Assembly (NCBI RefSeq): GCF_011193355.1
Contig: NZ_CP049780.1
Coordinates: 1-64,000, forward strand
Source of the DNA: Streptomyces sp. JB150
GTDB lineage: Bacteria > Actinomycetota > Actinomycetes > Streptomycetales > Streptomycetaceae
Length of the DNA stretch: 64,000 nucleotides
Reading direction: 5' to 3'
The stretch's first letter is position 1, and each line of letters begins with the position of its first letter. The position numbers and the translations under genes were made by a program. Shown piece by piece: positions 25,640 to 33,600 of this stretch. The notes beneath the pieces were generated by a model, which did no database searches, was not told the origin of the DNA, and was given only the letters and a program-made list of their open reading frames with translations.

Positions 25640-26641
25640 GTGACCGTCAAGTCCCCGCTCATCGTGGTGCTGGGCGCCGCCGGCTTCGTCGGCTCCGCCG
25701 TCCTGCGCGAACTGGCACGCCACCCGGTACGGATACGGGCCGTCTCCCGCCGCCCGTGCCCCGTCCCCGAGGACGCCCGCGCCGAGATCGAGGTGATCTC
25801 CGCGGACCTGACCGAACCCGGCCGGATGGCCGCCGCCGTCCAGGACGCCGACGTCGTCATCCACGCCCTGGCGTACATCGCGGGGGCGTCCACCTGGCGC
25901 ATCACCGACGGCGACGAGGGCGCCGCCCGTGTCCACGTGGGCCTGATGCGCGACCTGCTGCACGCCCTCGGCGAGCGCACCGTCTCCCCGCCGCCGACCG
26001 TGCTGTTCACCGGATCGGTCACCGCCGCCGGCACCGCCGACAAGGAGGTCCTGGACGGCAGCGAGCCCGACCGGCCCAAGGGCTACTACGAACGCCTCAA
26101 ACTCGAAGCGGAACGACTGCTGCTGGAGGCCGACGCGGCGGGCACCGTGCGCGGCGCCTGCCTGCGCCTGACCACCCTGTACGGCTACAGCCCCGGCTCC
26201 ACCGCCCGGGACAAGGGCATCGTCTCCACGATGACCCGCCGCGCGGTGGCCGGCGAGCCCCTGACCATGTGGCACGACGGCTCGGTGCGCCGGGACCTGC
26301 TCCACGTCGACGACGTCGCCCGCGCCTTCTGGGCCGCGATCGCCCGCATGGACGTCCTGCACGGCAAGCGCTGGCTGATCGGCACCGGCCGGGCCGCCCC
26401 CCTCGGCGAGGTCTTCCGGCAGGTCGCCGCGCTGGTCGCCGAGCAGACGGGCAAGGAGGCGGTGCCGGTGGTCTGCGTGGAGCCGCCCGAGTACGCCGAG
26501 GTCAGCGACTTCCGCAGCGTGACCGTCGACTCTGCCGCCTTCCGGGCCGCGACCGGCTGGGAACCGCAGGTGTCCCTGGACGAAGGGCTGCGCCTGACCA
26601 CCCGGTTCTGCTCCAGCGGCCGCGAGGCCGGCGTGTCCTGA
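25640..26641 (+). CDS. NDP-hexose 4-ketoreductase (extended SDR)
   Basis: A 333-aa Rossmann protein. The dinucleotide site is VLGAAGFVGSAVLREL, and the active-site Tyr and Lys are in GYYERLKLEAERLL near residue 150, with FTGSVTAAG upstream carrying the Ser/Thr. It fits the family of TylD/JadV-type NDP-4-keto-6-deoxyhexose reductases. The start is GTG, 6 bp after GGAGG. It sits between the 2,3-dehydratase and the 3-ketoreductase and most likely performs the last sugar step. An epimerase role cannot be excluded, because the same fold serves both. Confidence 0.85.
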   Translation: MTVKSPLIVVLGAAGFVGSAVLRELARHPVRIRAVSRRPCPVPEDARAEIEVISADLTEPGRMAAAVQDADVVIHALAYIAGASTWRITDGDEGAARVHVGLMRDLLHALGERTVSPPPTVLFTGSVTAAGTADKEVLDGSEPDRPKGYYERLKLEAERLLLEADAAGTVRGACLRLTTLYGYSPGSTARDKGIVSTMTRRAVAGEPLTMWHDGSVRRDLLHVDDVARAFWAAIARMDVLHGKRWLIGTGRAAPLGEVFRQVAALVAEQTGKEAVPVVCVEPPEYAEVSDFRSVTVDSAAFRAATGWEPQVSLDEGLRLTTRFCSSGREAGVS

Positions 26642-26695
26642 ACCCGCCCCCGCCCGCACAAGCATCCACCCCCCCCCGAACGAGGAGAAGGTCGC

Positions 26696-27685
26696 GTGAT
26701 CTACACACAGCTGGGCCGTACCGGCCTGCGGGTCAGCAGGCTGGCCCTGGGCACCGTCAACATCGGTGGCCGGGTGGAGGAGCCGGAGGCCCACCGCCTC
26801 CTGGACCATGCGCTGCAGCGGGGCATCAACCTGGTCGACACCGCCAACACCTACGGCTGGCGCGTCCACAAGGGCCACACCGAGGAAGTCATCGGCCGCT
26901 GGCTCGCCAAGAACCCCTCCCGCCGCGACGAGGTCGTCCTGGCCACCAAGGTGGGCGACCCGATGAGCGACCACGGCCTGAACGACCACGGCCTGTCGGC
27001 CCGCAACATCGTCGCCTCCTGCGAGGCGTCCCTGCGCCGGCTGGGCACCGACTGGATCGACCTGTACCAGATGCACCACCTGGACCGGACCGTGGGCTGG
27101 GACGAGGTCTGGCAGGCCATGGACCTCCTGGTCACCCAGGGCAAGGTGCGCTACGTCGGCTCCTCCAACTTCGCCGGCTGGGACATCGCCACCGCGCAGG
27201 CCGCCGCCCAGCGCAGGAACAGCCTGGGCCTGGTCTCCGAGCAGTTCGTGTACAACCTCGTCACCCGGTACACCGAACTGGAGGTCATCCCCGCCGCCCA
27301 GGCACACGGGCTCGGCCTGCTGGTGTGGTCGCCGCTGCACGGCGGCCTGCTCGGCGGCGTGCTGCGCAAGCTGGCGACCAACTCCGCCGTCAAGTCCGCG
27401 CAGGGCCGCGCGCTGGAGGCCCTGGACGCGCAGCGCGACACCATCGAGGCCTACGAGAAGCTGTGCGCCGAGTACGGCCTGGACCCGGCGGTGGTCGGCA
27501 TGGCCTGGACACTGTCCCGCCCCGGCGTGACGGCCGCGGTGATCGGACCGCGCACCGAGCAGCACATCGACGGCGCCCTCGAAGCGCTGGACCACACCCT
27601 CCCGACCTCCCTGCTGGCCGAACTCGACCGGCTCTTCCCGCCGATCGGCAAGGGCGGACCCGCCCCCGACTGCTGGCTGAGCTGA
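26696..27685 (+). CDS. Aldo/keto reductase, probable NDP-hexose 3-ketoreductase
   Basis: A 329-aa AKR-fold protein with the catalytic tetrad Asp48 and Tyr53 (VDTANTYG), Lys85 (ATKVGD) and His in YQMHHLD. The C-terminal NADPH site is MAWTLSRPGVTAAVIGPRTEQ. To my knowledge proteins of this type reduce the C3 ketone after 2,3-dehydration in dideoxysugar pathways. The GTG start is preceded by GAGGAGAAGG. The gene follows the 4-ketoreductase by 54 bp in the same operon. Confidence 0.9.
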   Translation: MIYTQLGRTGLRVSRLALGTVNIGGRVEEPEAHRLLDHALQRGINLVDTANTYGWRVHKGHTEEVIGRWLAKNPSRRDEVVLATKVGDPMSDHGLNDHGLSARNIVASCEASLRRLGTDWIDLYQMHHLDRTVGWDEVWQAMDLLVTQGKVRYVGSSNFAGWDIATAQAAAQRRNSLGLVSEQFVYNLVTRYTELEVIPAAQAHGLGLLVWSPLHGGLLGGVLRKLATNSAVKSAQGRALEALDAQRDTIEAYEKLCAEYGLDPAVVGMAWTLSRPGVTAAVIGPRTEQHIDGALEALDHTLPTSLLAELDRLFPPIGKGGPAPDCWLS

Positions 27686-27855
27686 CCCCCGCCCACCACC
27701 GCACCCGGCGCTCGGGCGGCGCCTCGCGTCCCGCTCGCGCCGCCGCCGGCGCCGGGCGCGCTCCAGAGCGGCTCGACCGCCGGCCGCGATGCTCTGACCG
27801 AAACCCGCCCCTGCCCGCCCCCCTTTTCCCGACAGCCAGCCGAAAGAGGCCACAG

Positions 27856-28275
27856 ATGTCCCGCAACCACCACACCCTCGTCCAGAGCTTCGTCGACATG
27901 ATCAACAACCACGACGTGAGCACGATGGAGGAGCACACGGCCCCCGGCCACCTCGACCACAACCCGGCCGTCGCCGACGGCATCGACGCCAACCGGGCGT
28001 TCTGGGTCCAGGTGTTCGCCGCCTTCCCCGACCTGAAGGCCGAGCTCCACGACGTCATCGCCGAAGGCGACCGCGTCGCCGCGCGCCTGGAGTACAGCGC
28101 CACCCACCAGGGCACCTTCCTCGGCATACCGGCCAGCGGACGCCCGGTGAACTTCCAGTCCATCGACATCTGGCGGGTGCAGGACGGCCTGCTCGCCGAG
28201 CACTGGGACCAGCTGAACATGGACGACCTCTTCCGCCAGCTCGGCGTCGACCCGGCACCGGCCGCACAGGCCTGA
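27856..28275 (+). CDS. SnoaL-like polyketide cyclase/ester cyclase family protein
   Basis: A 139-aa NTF2-fold protein with the full SnoaL ester-cyclase pattern: NRAFWVQVFAAFPDLKAELHDVIAEGDRVAAR, then THQGTFLGIPASGRPV and DIWRVQDGLLAEHWDQLN, with Asp and His at the expected active-site positions. GAAAGAGG precedes the ATG. In aromatic pathways these enzymes close the last ring; here a non-aromatic polyene is expected, so the role may be isomerisation, dehydration or tailoring. It ends the plus-strand sugar operon. Confidence 0.85.
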   Translation: MSRNHHTLVQSFVDMINNHDVSTMEEHTAPGHLDHNPAVADGIDANRAFWVQVFAAFPDLKAELHDVIAEGDRVAARLEYSATHQGTFLGIPASGRPVNFQSIDIWRVQDGLLAEHWDQLNMDDLFRQLGVDPAPAAQA

Positions 28276-28322
28276 CCCGCCCGGCCGCGCCCGCCCCCAC
28301 CCGGCCGCCGCATCCCGCCGCA

Positions 28323-28381
28323 CGCCACAACCCGCCGCGGCCCGCCACAACCCGCCGCGGCCCGCCGTGCGCGCCGCGGCC
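28323..28381. repeat. 20-bp tandem repeat, two copies plus a degenerate third
   Basis: CGCCACAACCCGCCGCGGCC is perfectly repeated at 28323 and 28343, then partly at 28363. It sits just upstream of the epimerase promoter and fills most of the short gap there. Confidence 0.6.
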
Positions 28382-28408
28382 GGCCGGGCGAGGGGGCGAC
28401 GCGCGCTG

Positions 28409-28441
28409 CTCCACCCGGTCTTGAGCAGCGGCGCTTAACCT
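28409..28441 (+). promoter_or_regulatory. SARP-like promoter of a leaderless epimerase gene
   Basis: CTCCA (28409) and CTTGA (28420) are in 11-bp phase, followed by TAACCT (28436-28441) as the -10. The ATG at 28449 begins 8 bp after the hexamer, so transcription should start at or next to the start codon. Confidence 0.65.
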
Positions 28442-28448
28442 CCTGGAC

Positions 28449-29072
28449 ATGGACCGTCACAGCCTGGAAGTCAGCGAACTCGGCCTGCCCGGCGCGTTCC
28501 TGCTGACGCCCCGGGCTGTCACGGACGAGGTCGTCGTCCGCTACGAGACGTTCCGCCAGGACGACGTCGAGAACGGGACCGGACGGCCCTTCGCGATCCG
28601 TTACAGCGACCTGTCGGCCGCCCGGCGCCTGGTGCTGCGCGGCATCCACGGCAGCGCCGGCGAGGACGCCCGCCCCCGCCTGTTCGACTGCGTCAGGGGC
28701 TCCGCCGTCCACGTCGTGGTGGACCTGCGCGTCGGCTCCCCCGAGTACGGCCGTCACGAGGTGCTCCGGCTCGACCACCGCGACACCTGCGGCGTGTTCG
28801 TCTCCGAGGGCCTGGGCCACGCCTGGCTCGCACTCGAGGACGACACGGTCGTCGCCTGCCACAGCTCCCTGCCCCGCACACCCGGCTCCGGCTACACCGT
28901 CAGCGCCCTCGACCCCGCCCTCGCCCTGCCGTGGGGGCTCACCCAGGCGCCGGTGATGTCCGACGAGGACCTGGCCGCGCCCACCGCGGCCGAGGCCCTG
29001 GCCAGAGGCCTCCTGCCGGCCTACGAGGCCTGCCTCGCCCTCCACGACCGCCCCGTGCTCACCGGCGACTGA
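28449..29072 (+). CDS. RmlC-like NDP-sugar epimerase
   Basis: A 207-aa cupin of the dTDP-4-keto-6-deoxyhexose 3,5-epimerase family. The catalytic His lies in LRGIHGS near residue 63. VVVDLRVGSPEYGRHEVLRLD and VFVSEGLGHAWLAL follow the family order. Small members such as this act as 5- or 3,5-epimerases in L-deoxysugar pathways. No ribosome site is present before the ATG, in line with the predicted leaderless start. The presence of this enzyme suggests the attached sugar is L-configured. Confidence 0.88.
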   Translation: MDRHSLEVSELGLPGAFLLTPRAVTDEVVVRYETFRQDDVENGTGRPFAIRYSDLSAARRLVLRGIHGSAGEDARPRLFDCVRGSAVHVVVDLRVGSPEYGRHEVLRLDHRDTCGVFVSEGLGHAWLALEDDTVVACHSSLPRTPGSGYTVSALDPALALPWGLTQAPVMSDEDLAAPTAAEALARGLLPAYEACLALHDRPVLTGD

Positions 29073-29211
29073 GAACCGCCGGCCACGGCTTCGTGCCCGC
29101 ACGGCCCCGCGACCATGAATCGCTCACGTCCCCGAGAGGACCACGACACCCGCACGGGCGGGAGCAGCGCACTGTCCGCGCGGCCGGCCCGCGTGGGAGG
29201 TTCGGGGTCCG

Positions 29212-30045
29212 ATGACAGAGACACAAGGGGGCCGAATGCGAATCTCTGTTCTGGGATCGTTGGACGCCGAGCTGAAGGGCGTCTCGATCCTGCCCACAGC
29301 GGCGAAGCCGCGGCAGATCATGGCACTGCTCGCGATCTACGCCAACCAGGTGCTGCCGGTGTCCGCGCTGATGGAGGAGATCTGGGGCGACGCACCGCCG
29401 CGCAGCGCGCTCACCACCCTGCAGACCTACATCCTCCAGCTGCGGCGCTGCATGGAGAAGGCACTGGACGGGGAGCCCGGCGGCTCCAAGGAACTGCTGC
29501 TGACCCGGCACGGGGGATACCTCCTGCAGACCACGCCCGGCAGCATCGACGCGCACGAGCACGACCGGCTGTCCAACCTCGGCCAGCGCGCCCTGGACCG
29601 CGGCGAGCACCGCGAGGCCGCCGAACTGTTCCGCGACGCCCTCGGCCTGTGGCGCGGCCCGGCCCTCGTCGACGTACGCACCGGCCCGCTCCTGGAGATC
29701 GAGGCGATGCGGCTGGAGGAGAGCCGGCTGGGGGTGCTGGAGCGCCGTATCGACGTCGAGCTGCGCCTGGGCCGCCACGGCGAACTGCTCACCGAACTGA
29801 CCGCGCTCGCCGCCCGGCACCCGCTGCACGAGGGCCTGCACGCCCAGTGCATGGTCGCCTTCTACCGGGCGGGACGGCCCTCCGCGGCACTCGACGTCTT
29901 CCAGAACCTGCGCACCCGGCTCGTCGAAGAGCTGGGCATCGAGCCCTCACAGCGCCTGCAGCACCTGCAGCGGGCCGTGCTCGCGAGCGACCCGGCGCTG
30001 GACGTCGACACCGGCAGCGGGCGGATGCTCGACCGCTTCGCCTGA
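29212..30045 (+). CDS. SARP-family transcriptional activator
   Basis: A 277-aa pathway-specific regulator. The N-terminal OmpR-type winged helix (about 10-100) includes RISVLGSLDAE, PRQIMALLAIYANQVLP and ALTTLQTYILQLRR. A BTAD domain (about 110-255) includes FRDALGLWRGPALVDV and FYRAGRPSAALDVFQNLR. An alternative ATG at 29236 with AGGGGGCC upstream begins RISVLG and may be the true start. SARPs bind 11-bp-phased direct repeats, which occur at several promoters in this window. It is the probable direct activator of the cluster, together with the larger SARP at 46.3-48.3 kb. Confidence 0.93.
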   Translation: MTETQGGRMRISVLGSLDAELKGVSILPTAAKPRQIMALLAIYANQVLPVSALMEEIWGDAPPRSALTTLQTYILQLRRCMEKALDGEPGGSKELLLTRHGGYLLQTTPGSIDAHEHDRLSNLGQRALDRGEHREAAELFRDALGLWRGPALVDVRTGPLLEIEAMRLEESRLGVLERRIDVELRLGRHGELLTELTALAARHPLHEGLHAQCMVAFYRAGRPSAALDVFQNLRTRLVEELGIEPSQRLQHLQRAVLASDPALDVDTGSGRMLDRFA

Positions 30046-30065
30046 CACAGGGCCAGGGAGGAACT

Positions 30066-30974
30066 GTGCGTGTGCTCTTCGCGGCCGGCCTCGGTATGCC
30101 GGCGGCGCTGCGCCTGGTGTTGCTCGCGAGGGAACTGCAGGCGGCCGGGCACGAGGTCCGCTTCTCCGGCCCGGCCCGGACGCGCAACCGCGTGGTCCGG
30201 GCCGGACTCGTTCCGGTCCTGGCCGGGCCGCGGCAGTTCAGCCGGGCCTGGCGGCCCGACCTGGTGGTGCACGACCCGCTGTGCCCCAGGGCGACGGCCA
30301 TGGCGGCCGAGTCGGAGGTGCCCACCGTCGGCTACCTCCCCTACGCCCACCCGCCGCTGGCGCCGGCCCCGACCGTCTGGATCGACCCCTGCCCCCCGCT
30401 GCTGCGGGAACGCCCGCAGCCCGGCGCCTGGCAGGTGCGCGGCGACGCCTACGAACTGCCGCCGCGCCCGCAGCCCCACCTCACCGAGCTGTCGCTGCTC
30501 CCGCGCGTGTGCGTCACCGGCATACCGACCGGCACCCGGCCCGAGGACCGGCGCCGGGCACGGCTGTTCCGCCGGGTCGCCGAGGGCGTCGAGAGCCTCG
30601 GACTGCAGCTCGTCGTCCTCCGGGGCGACGACCACCCCTGGAACGTGGTGCTGCAGGGCAGCGTCGTCGTCGTCCACAGCGGCGACGAAGGGGTCGTGTA
30701 CGCGGCCGCCCGGCACGGGGTGTCCCAGCTGGTCCTGCCGGCCGGGGAGGCGGAACGCCGGGCGGGCAAACACCTGCAGCAGGCCGGCGTCGGCGTCTGC
30801 CTGACCGACGACGAACTGCGCGGCGCCTCCAGCATGCTGCGGCTGCGCTTCCACATCGCCGAGCTGGTCAACGGCGGCCGCGCGCTGCCCGCGGCCGCGC
30901 AGCTGGGCCGGACGGTCGCGGCCATGCCGCGCCCCGCCGACCTCGTCCCCGGCATCGAGGCACTCCTGCGCTGA
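30066..30974 (+). CDS. Short degenerate GT1-like protein
   Basis: A 302-aa protein about 90 residues shorter than typical GT1 transferases. The start RVLFAAGLGMPAALRLVLLA and DLVVHDPLCPRATAMAAE resemble the acceptor domain. The donor motif is eroded: VVVHSGDEGVVYAAARHGVSQLVLPAG replaces the usual HHGGAGTT box. It may be an inactive or auxiliary partner of the intact glycosyltransferase at 22.5 kb, or a transferase with altered donor binding. The GTG start follows GGGAGGA. It lies 20 bp after the SARP gene and ends at a strong bidirectional terminator. Confidence 0.75.
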   Translation: MRVLFAAGLGMPAALRLVLLARELQAAGHEVRFSGPARTRNRVVRAGLVPVLAGPRQFSRAWRPDLVVHDPLCPRATAMAAESEVPTVGYLPYAHPPLAPAPTVWIDPCPPLLRERPQPGAWQVRGDAYELPPRPQPHLTELSLLPRVCVTGIPTGTRPEDRRRARLFRRVAEGVESLGLQLVVLRGDDHPWNVVLQGSVVVVHSGDEGVVYAAARHGVSQLVLPAGEAERRAGKHLQQAGVGVCLTDDELRGASSMLRLRFHIAELVNGGRALPAAAQLGRTVAAMPRPADLVPGIEALLR

Positions 30975-31013
30975 CACCGAGAACACCCTCCGGAAAGGGG
31001 CGTCACGCCCGGA

Positions 31014-31067
31014 CCGGCACGACGGCGGCGCGCTGCCCCCACAGGCAGCGCGCCGCCGTCGTACCGG
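31014..31067. terminator. Bidirectional terminator hairpin
   Basis: Two 24-nt arms (31014-31037, 31044-31067) pair with one mismatch around a 6-nt loop. The structure lies between the convergent GT-like gene and acyltransferase gene and should end transcription from both sides. Confidence 0.85.
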
Positions 31068-31112
31068 CCCGGCCGGCCATCAGCGGCCGGCCGGCCCACC
31101 TCTGAGGAATCG

Positions 31113-32342
31113 TCAGGTGGCGGTGTCGGGGTGCTCGGCGCGCCGCGAGCGGCTGAAGCGGCGCACCAGCGGAACCTCCACCAGCCGGTAGAGCACCCAG
31201 GACAGCGCCACCGTGCCCACGGCCGCGCCCGCCAGGATCGCGAAGCCTGCCGTGTTGGAGAACATCCGCGTGCCGAGCTGCTCGCGCAGCCACACGAGCA
31301 CGATGTAGTGCAGCAGGTAGAACGCGAAGGAGATCTCGCCCAGCCACACCATCACGCGGTTGCGGAACAGACTGAAGCGGCCCTCCACGTCGGCGGTCGC
31401 CGCGGCCGCGATCAGCAGCACGATCGGGATGATCATGGTGGCGCGCTGCCCGTAGAAGTAGGGCATGTGGAACGTGAGCCAGTACCCGGCGCCCAGCAGC
31501 ACGAACGAGGGGATCATGCCGATGTTGCGCCAGCGCCCGTGCTTGACCGCGAGCGCGACCAGGATGCCCAGCGCGAAGTCGACCATCCGCACGGGCGGCA
31601 GCACATAGGTGAACCAGTACGCGGTGGCGGGCAGGTTCTGCCCGCTGGGCACCAGCGGGGTGGCGGGGAACAGCGCGTACGCCACCGCCGGGGTGGCCCA
31701 CACCGCGGCGACCGCCCCGCCGATCCAGTACTTCAGGTGGCGCGGGTCGATACGCCGGAAGGCGGCCAGCAGCAGCGGGAAGCACAGGTAGAAGACCACC
31801 TCCACGCCCAGCGACCAGCTCGGCGGGTCCACGCTGAAGTTGGTGTAGTACTCCGGCACCCACACCTGCACCATGAAGAGGTTGGCCAGGGCGACCCCGT
31901 CGGAGGTGATGTCACTGGCGAACAGCGCCATCGCCAGCACCCAGGCGACCACGTAGTTCGGGTACACCTTGACGAACCGGCGCCGCCAGAACCCGGCCGG
32001 GGTGTCGTTGCCGCGCGCCGACCAGGTCAGCACGAACCCGCTGAGCACGAAGAAGAACGACACGCCGAGCCCGCCGGCCTGGTCGAACCAGCGGTAGAGC
32101 CGGAACTCGGTCCGGTCGTCCGCCAGCAGCCGCAGCGACGGGATCGGGATGGAGAGGTGGTAGACGAACACGGTCAGCGCGGCGAGGAAGCGCAGGCCCG
32201 TCAGGGACGGCAGCCGGGAGATCCCGGCGCGCTTGGCCTCACCGGCCGCGGGCGTCTCGGTCGCGGACGTGGGGGCGGGCCGGGCGTTCGTGCCGCTGGG
32301 TCCGGGGGGTGCGGAGCCGGTCAGTACGTGGTCAGTGGCCAT
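31113..32342 (-). CDS. Membrane O-acyltransferase (acyltransferase-3 family)
   Basis: A 409-aa polytopic membrane protein with about ten hydrophobic segments from residue 55 to 395. The family start region LPSLTGLRFLAALTVFVYHLS carries the conserved Arg and His, and SFFFVLSGFVLTWS and SWSLGVEVVFYLCFPLL are also typical. Related enzymes (MdmB/CarE type) acylate macrolide sugars, and others act on polysaccharides. Here it probably acylates the deoxysugar of the product at the membrane. The N-terminal 40 residues are Pro/Ala/Thr-rich and cytosolic by prediction. A SARP-like box lies about 290 bp upstream. Confidence 0.88.
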   Translation of the reverse strand: MATDHVLTGSAPPGPSGTNARPAPTSATETPAAGEAKRAGISRLPSLTGLRFLAALTVFVYHLSIPIPSLRLLADDRTEFRLYRWFDQAGGLGVSFFFVLSGFVLTWSARGNDTPAGFWRRRFVKVYPNYVVAWVLAMALFASDITSDGVALANLFMVQVWVPEYYTNFSVDPPSWSLGVEVVFYLCFPLLLAAFRRIDPRHLKYWIGGAVAAVWATPAVAYALFPATPLVPSGQNLPATAYWFTYVLPPVRMVDFALGILVALAVKHGRWRNIGMIPSFVLLGAGYWLTFHMPYFYGQRATMIIPIVLLIAAAATADVEGRFSLFRNRVMVWLGEISFAFYLLHYIVLVWLREQLGTRMFSNTAGFAILAGAAVGTVALSWVLYRLVEVPLVRRFSRSRRAEHPDTAT

Positions 32343-32615
32343 GGGGCATCCGTTCTCGGGTGAGGTCCTTGAGACCGCTTCTCGTGGCGTCGCGTGCTCG
32401 CGGCCCGCTCAAGGACGTCTGCGGCAACGGGCCCCTTTCAGGTGAGGCCGGGCCGGATGCGTGGCACGCGCACGAGCGGGTCCGCTGTGGCGAGTACGCC
32501 GCCGTCCGCGCGCGGTCGCCGGTCGACGGGCAGTGAGCGGGAGAGAGGACGGGCCCGCGCCGCCGGGGGAAGTACGGCGCGGGCCCGTCGGTCGGGGTGG
32601 TGGGGGGATGACCTG

Positions 32616-32663
32616 AGTCTGCCGACCGGGTCTGGAAGACGGCTCGAGTCCGGGTCGGCAGAC
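32616..32663 (-). promoter_or_regulatory. SARP-like box inside a stem-loop
   Basis: On the minus strand TCGAGCC and TCCAGAC are phased at 11 bp (plus 32632-32647), followed after 8 bp by CAGACT (32621-32616) as a possible -10. The box lies in the 25-nt loop and flank of an 11-bp perfect inverted repeat (32617-32627 and 32653-32663). The repeat could terminate the upstream SnoaL-fusion gene; the box could drive the acyltransferase. The remaining leader (32343-32615) shows no gene. Confidence 0.5.
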
Positions 32664-32673
32664 CGCGTGCCGT

Positions 32674-33552
32674 TCAGTTCGATCCGTCGGGCCGGCCGGC
32701 GGTGAGGCGCGGCGGTGCCGTCCAGGCCCAGCCGGTCTGCTCGCAGGAGGTGGCGGGCCCGGCCCAGGGGTCCTCGCCGTGGATGTCGAGGATCTGCTCG
32801 CGCAGCCACCGGTCGAAGGGGTCCGTCGACTCCAGCCAGCGCTTCCTGGTGCGCTCCGGGTCGGCGGTCTCGAAGTGCACGATCACGTGGTCCTGGTCGG
32901 GCCGCGGGTCGATGCGCAGCACCTCGCTGGTGATGCCCAGCCGGCGCCTGGAGGCCTCGTACTCGCGCCGGCGCGGCCCCTCCAGCTCGGCGGTCAGCCG
33001 CTGCCAGGCCGCCGGCTTGCCGGACTTCAGCGGCACGGTCCGCGTCACCGACCGCACCCCTTCCGTGGTGCGCCGGCGGCCCTTGCGCGGCGCCAGCATC
33101 CGCATGCCGAGCGCGGCGAACATGTTGGACGACACGCCGTGCTCCCAGCGTTCGGCGATCCGGCCCTCCTCGTCGAACCGCCAGATGACGATGCCGACGG
33201 ACAGGAACGAACGGCCGGTGGGCGCCATGCCGAGCAGTTCGCCCAGGTGGGTGCCGCGCCAGGTGTTGTGGATGACGACCATGTCGTCGTGGGCGCTGAT
33301 GTCCTCGATGGTGACGTGGAAGTCGGGGAACGCCTCCCGCAGCCCGGCGATGGTGTACTTCACGCCTTCGGCGCCCTCGGGCGCGCCGGGCAGGCCCGCG
33401 TGGTCGACGATGTCGGGCCGGTAGCACTCGTCCACGACCGAGGCGTCGCCCTGGTTGACGAACTCGGTGAAGACGCGCCGGATGGTCGCCTTGTTCCGTT
33501 CCCCGGCGCTTTCCCACAGTGCTTGTGCCGGGTTGGTGGGCGCAGTGGTCAC
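32674..33552 (-). CDS. SnoaL-like domain fused to a second alpha/beta domain
   Basis: A 292-aa protein. Residues 15-140 form an NTF2/SnoaL domain with YTIAGLREAFPDFHVTIEDISAHDDMVVIHNTWRGTHLG and IVIWRFDEEGRIAERWEHG. Residues 165-285 contain a separate module rich in Arg and Trp (RRRLGITSEVLRIDP, DHVIVHFETADPERTRKRWLE) that looks like a dimeric ferredoxin-like barrel. I do not recognise a named family for the fusion. It is the third SnoaL-like protein of the cluster and starts the tailoring end of the minus-strand polyketide block. Confidence 0.75.
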   Translation of the reverse strand: MTTAPTNPAQALWESAGERNKATIRRVFTEFVNQGDASVVDECYRPDIVDHAGLPGAPEGAEGVKYTIAGLREAFPDFHVTIEDISAHDDMVVIHNTWRGTHLGELLGMAPTGRSFLSVGIVIWRFDEEGRIAERWEHGVSSNMFAALGMRMLAPRKGRRRTTEGVRSVTRTVPLKSGKPAAWQRLTAELEGPRRREYEASRRRLGITSEVLRIDPRPDQDHVIVHFETADPERTRKRWLESTDPFDRWLREQILDIHGEDPWAGPATSCEQTGWAWTAPPRLTAGRPDGSN

Positions 33553-33600
33553 AACAGCAGTCCTCTCATCATGGGCGAGTACGGGCGGGTGCGAGCCCGG

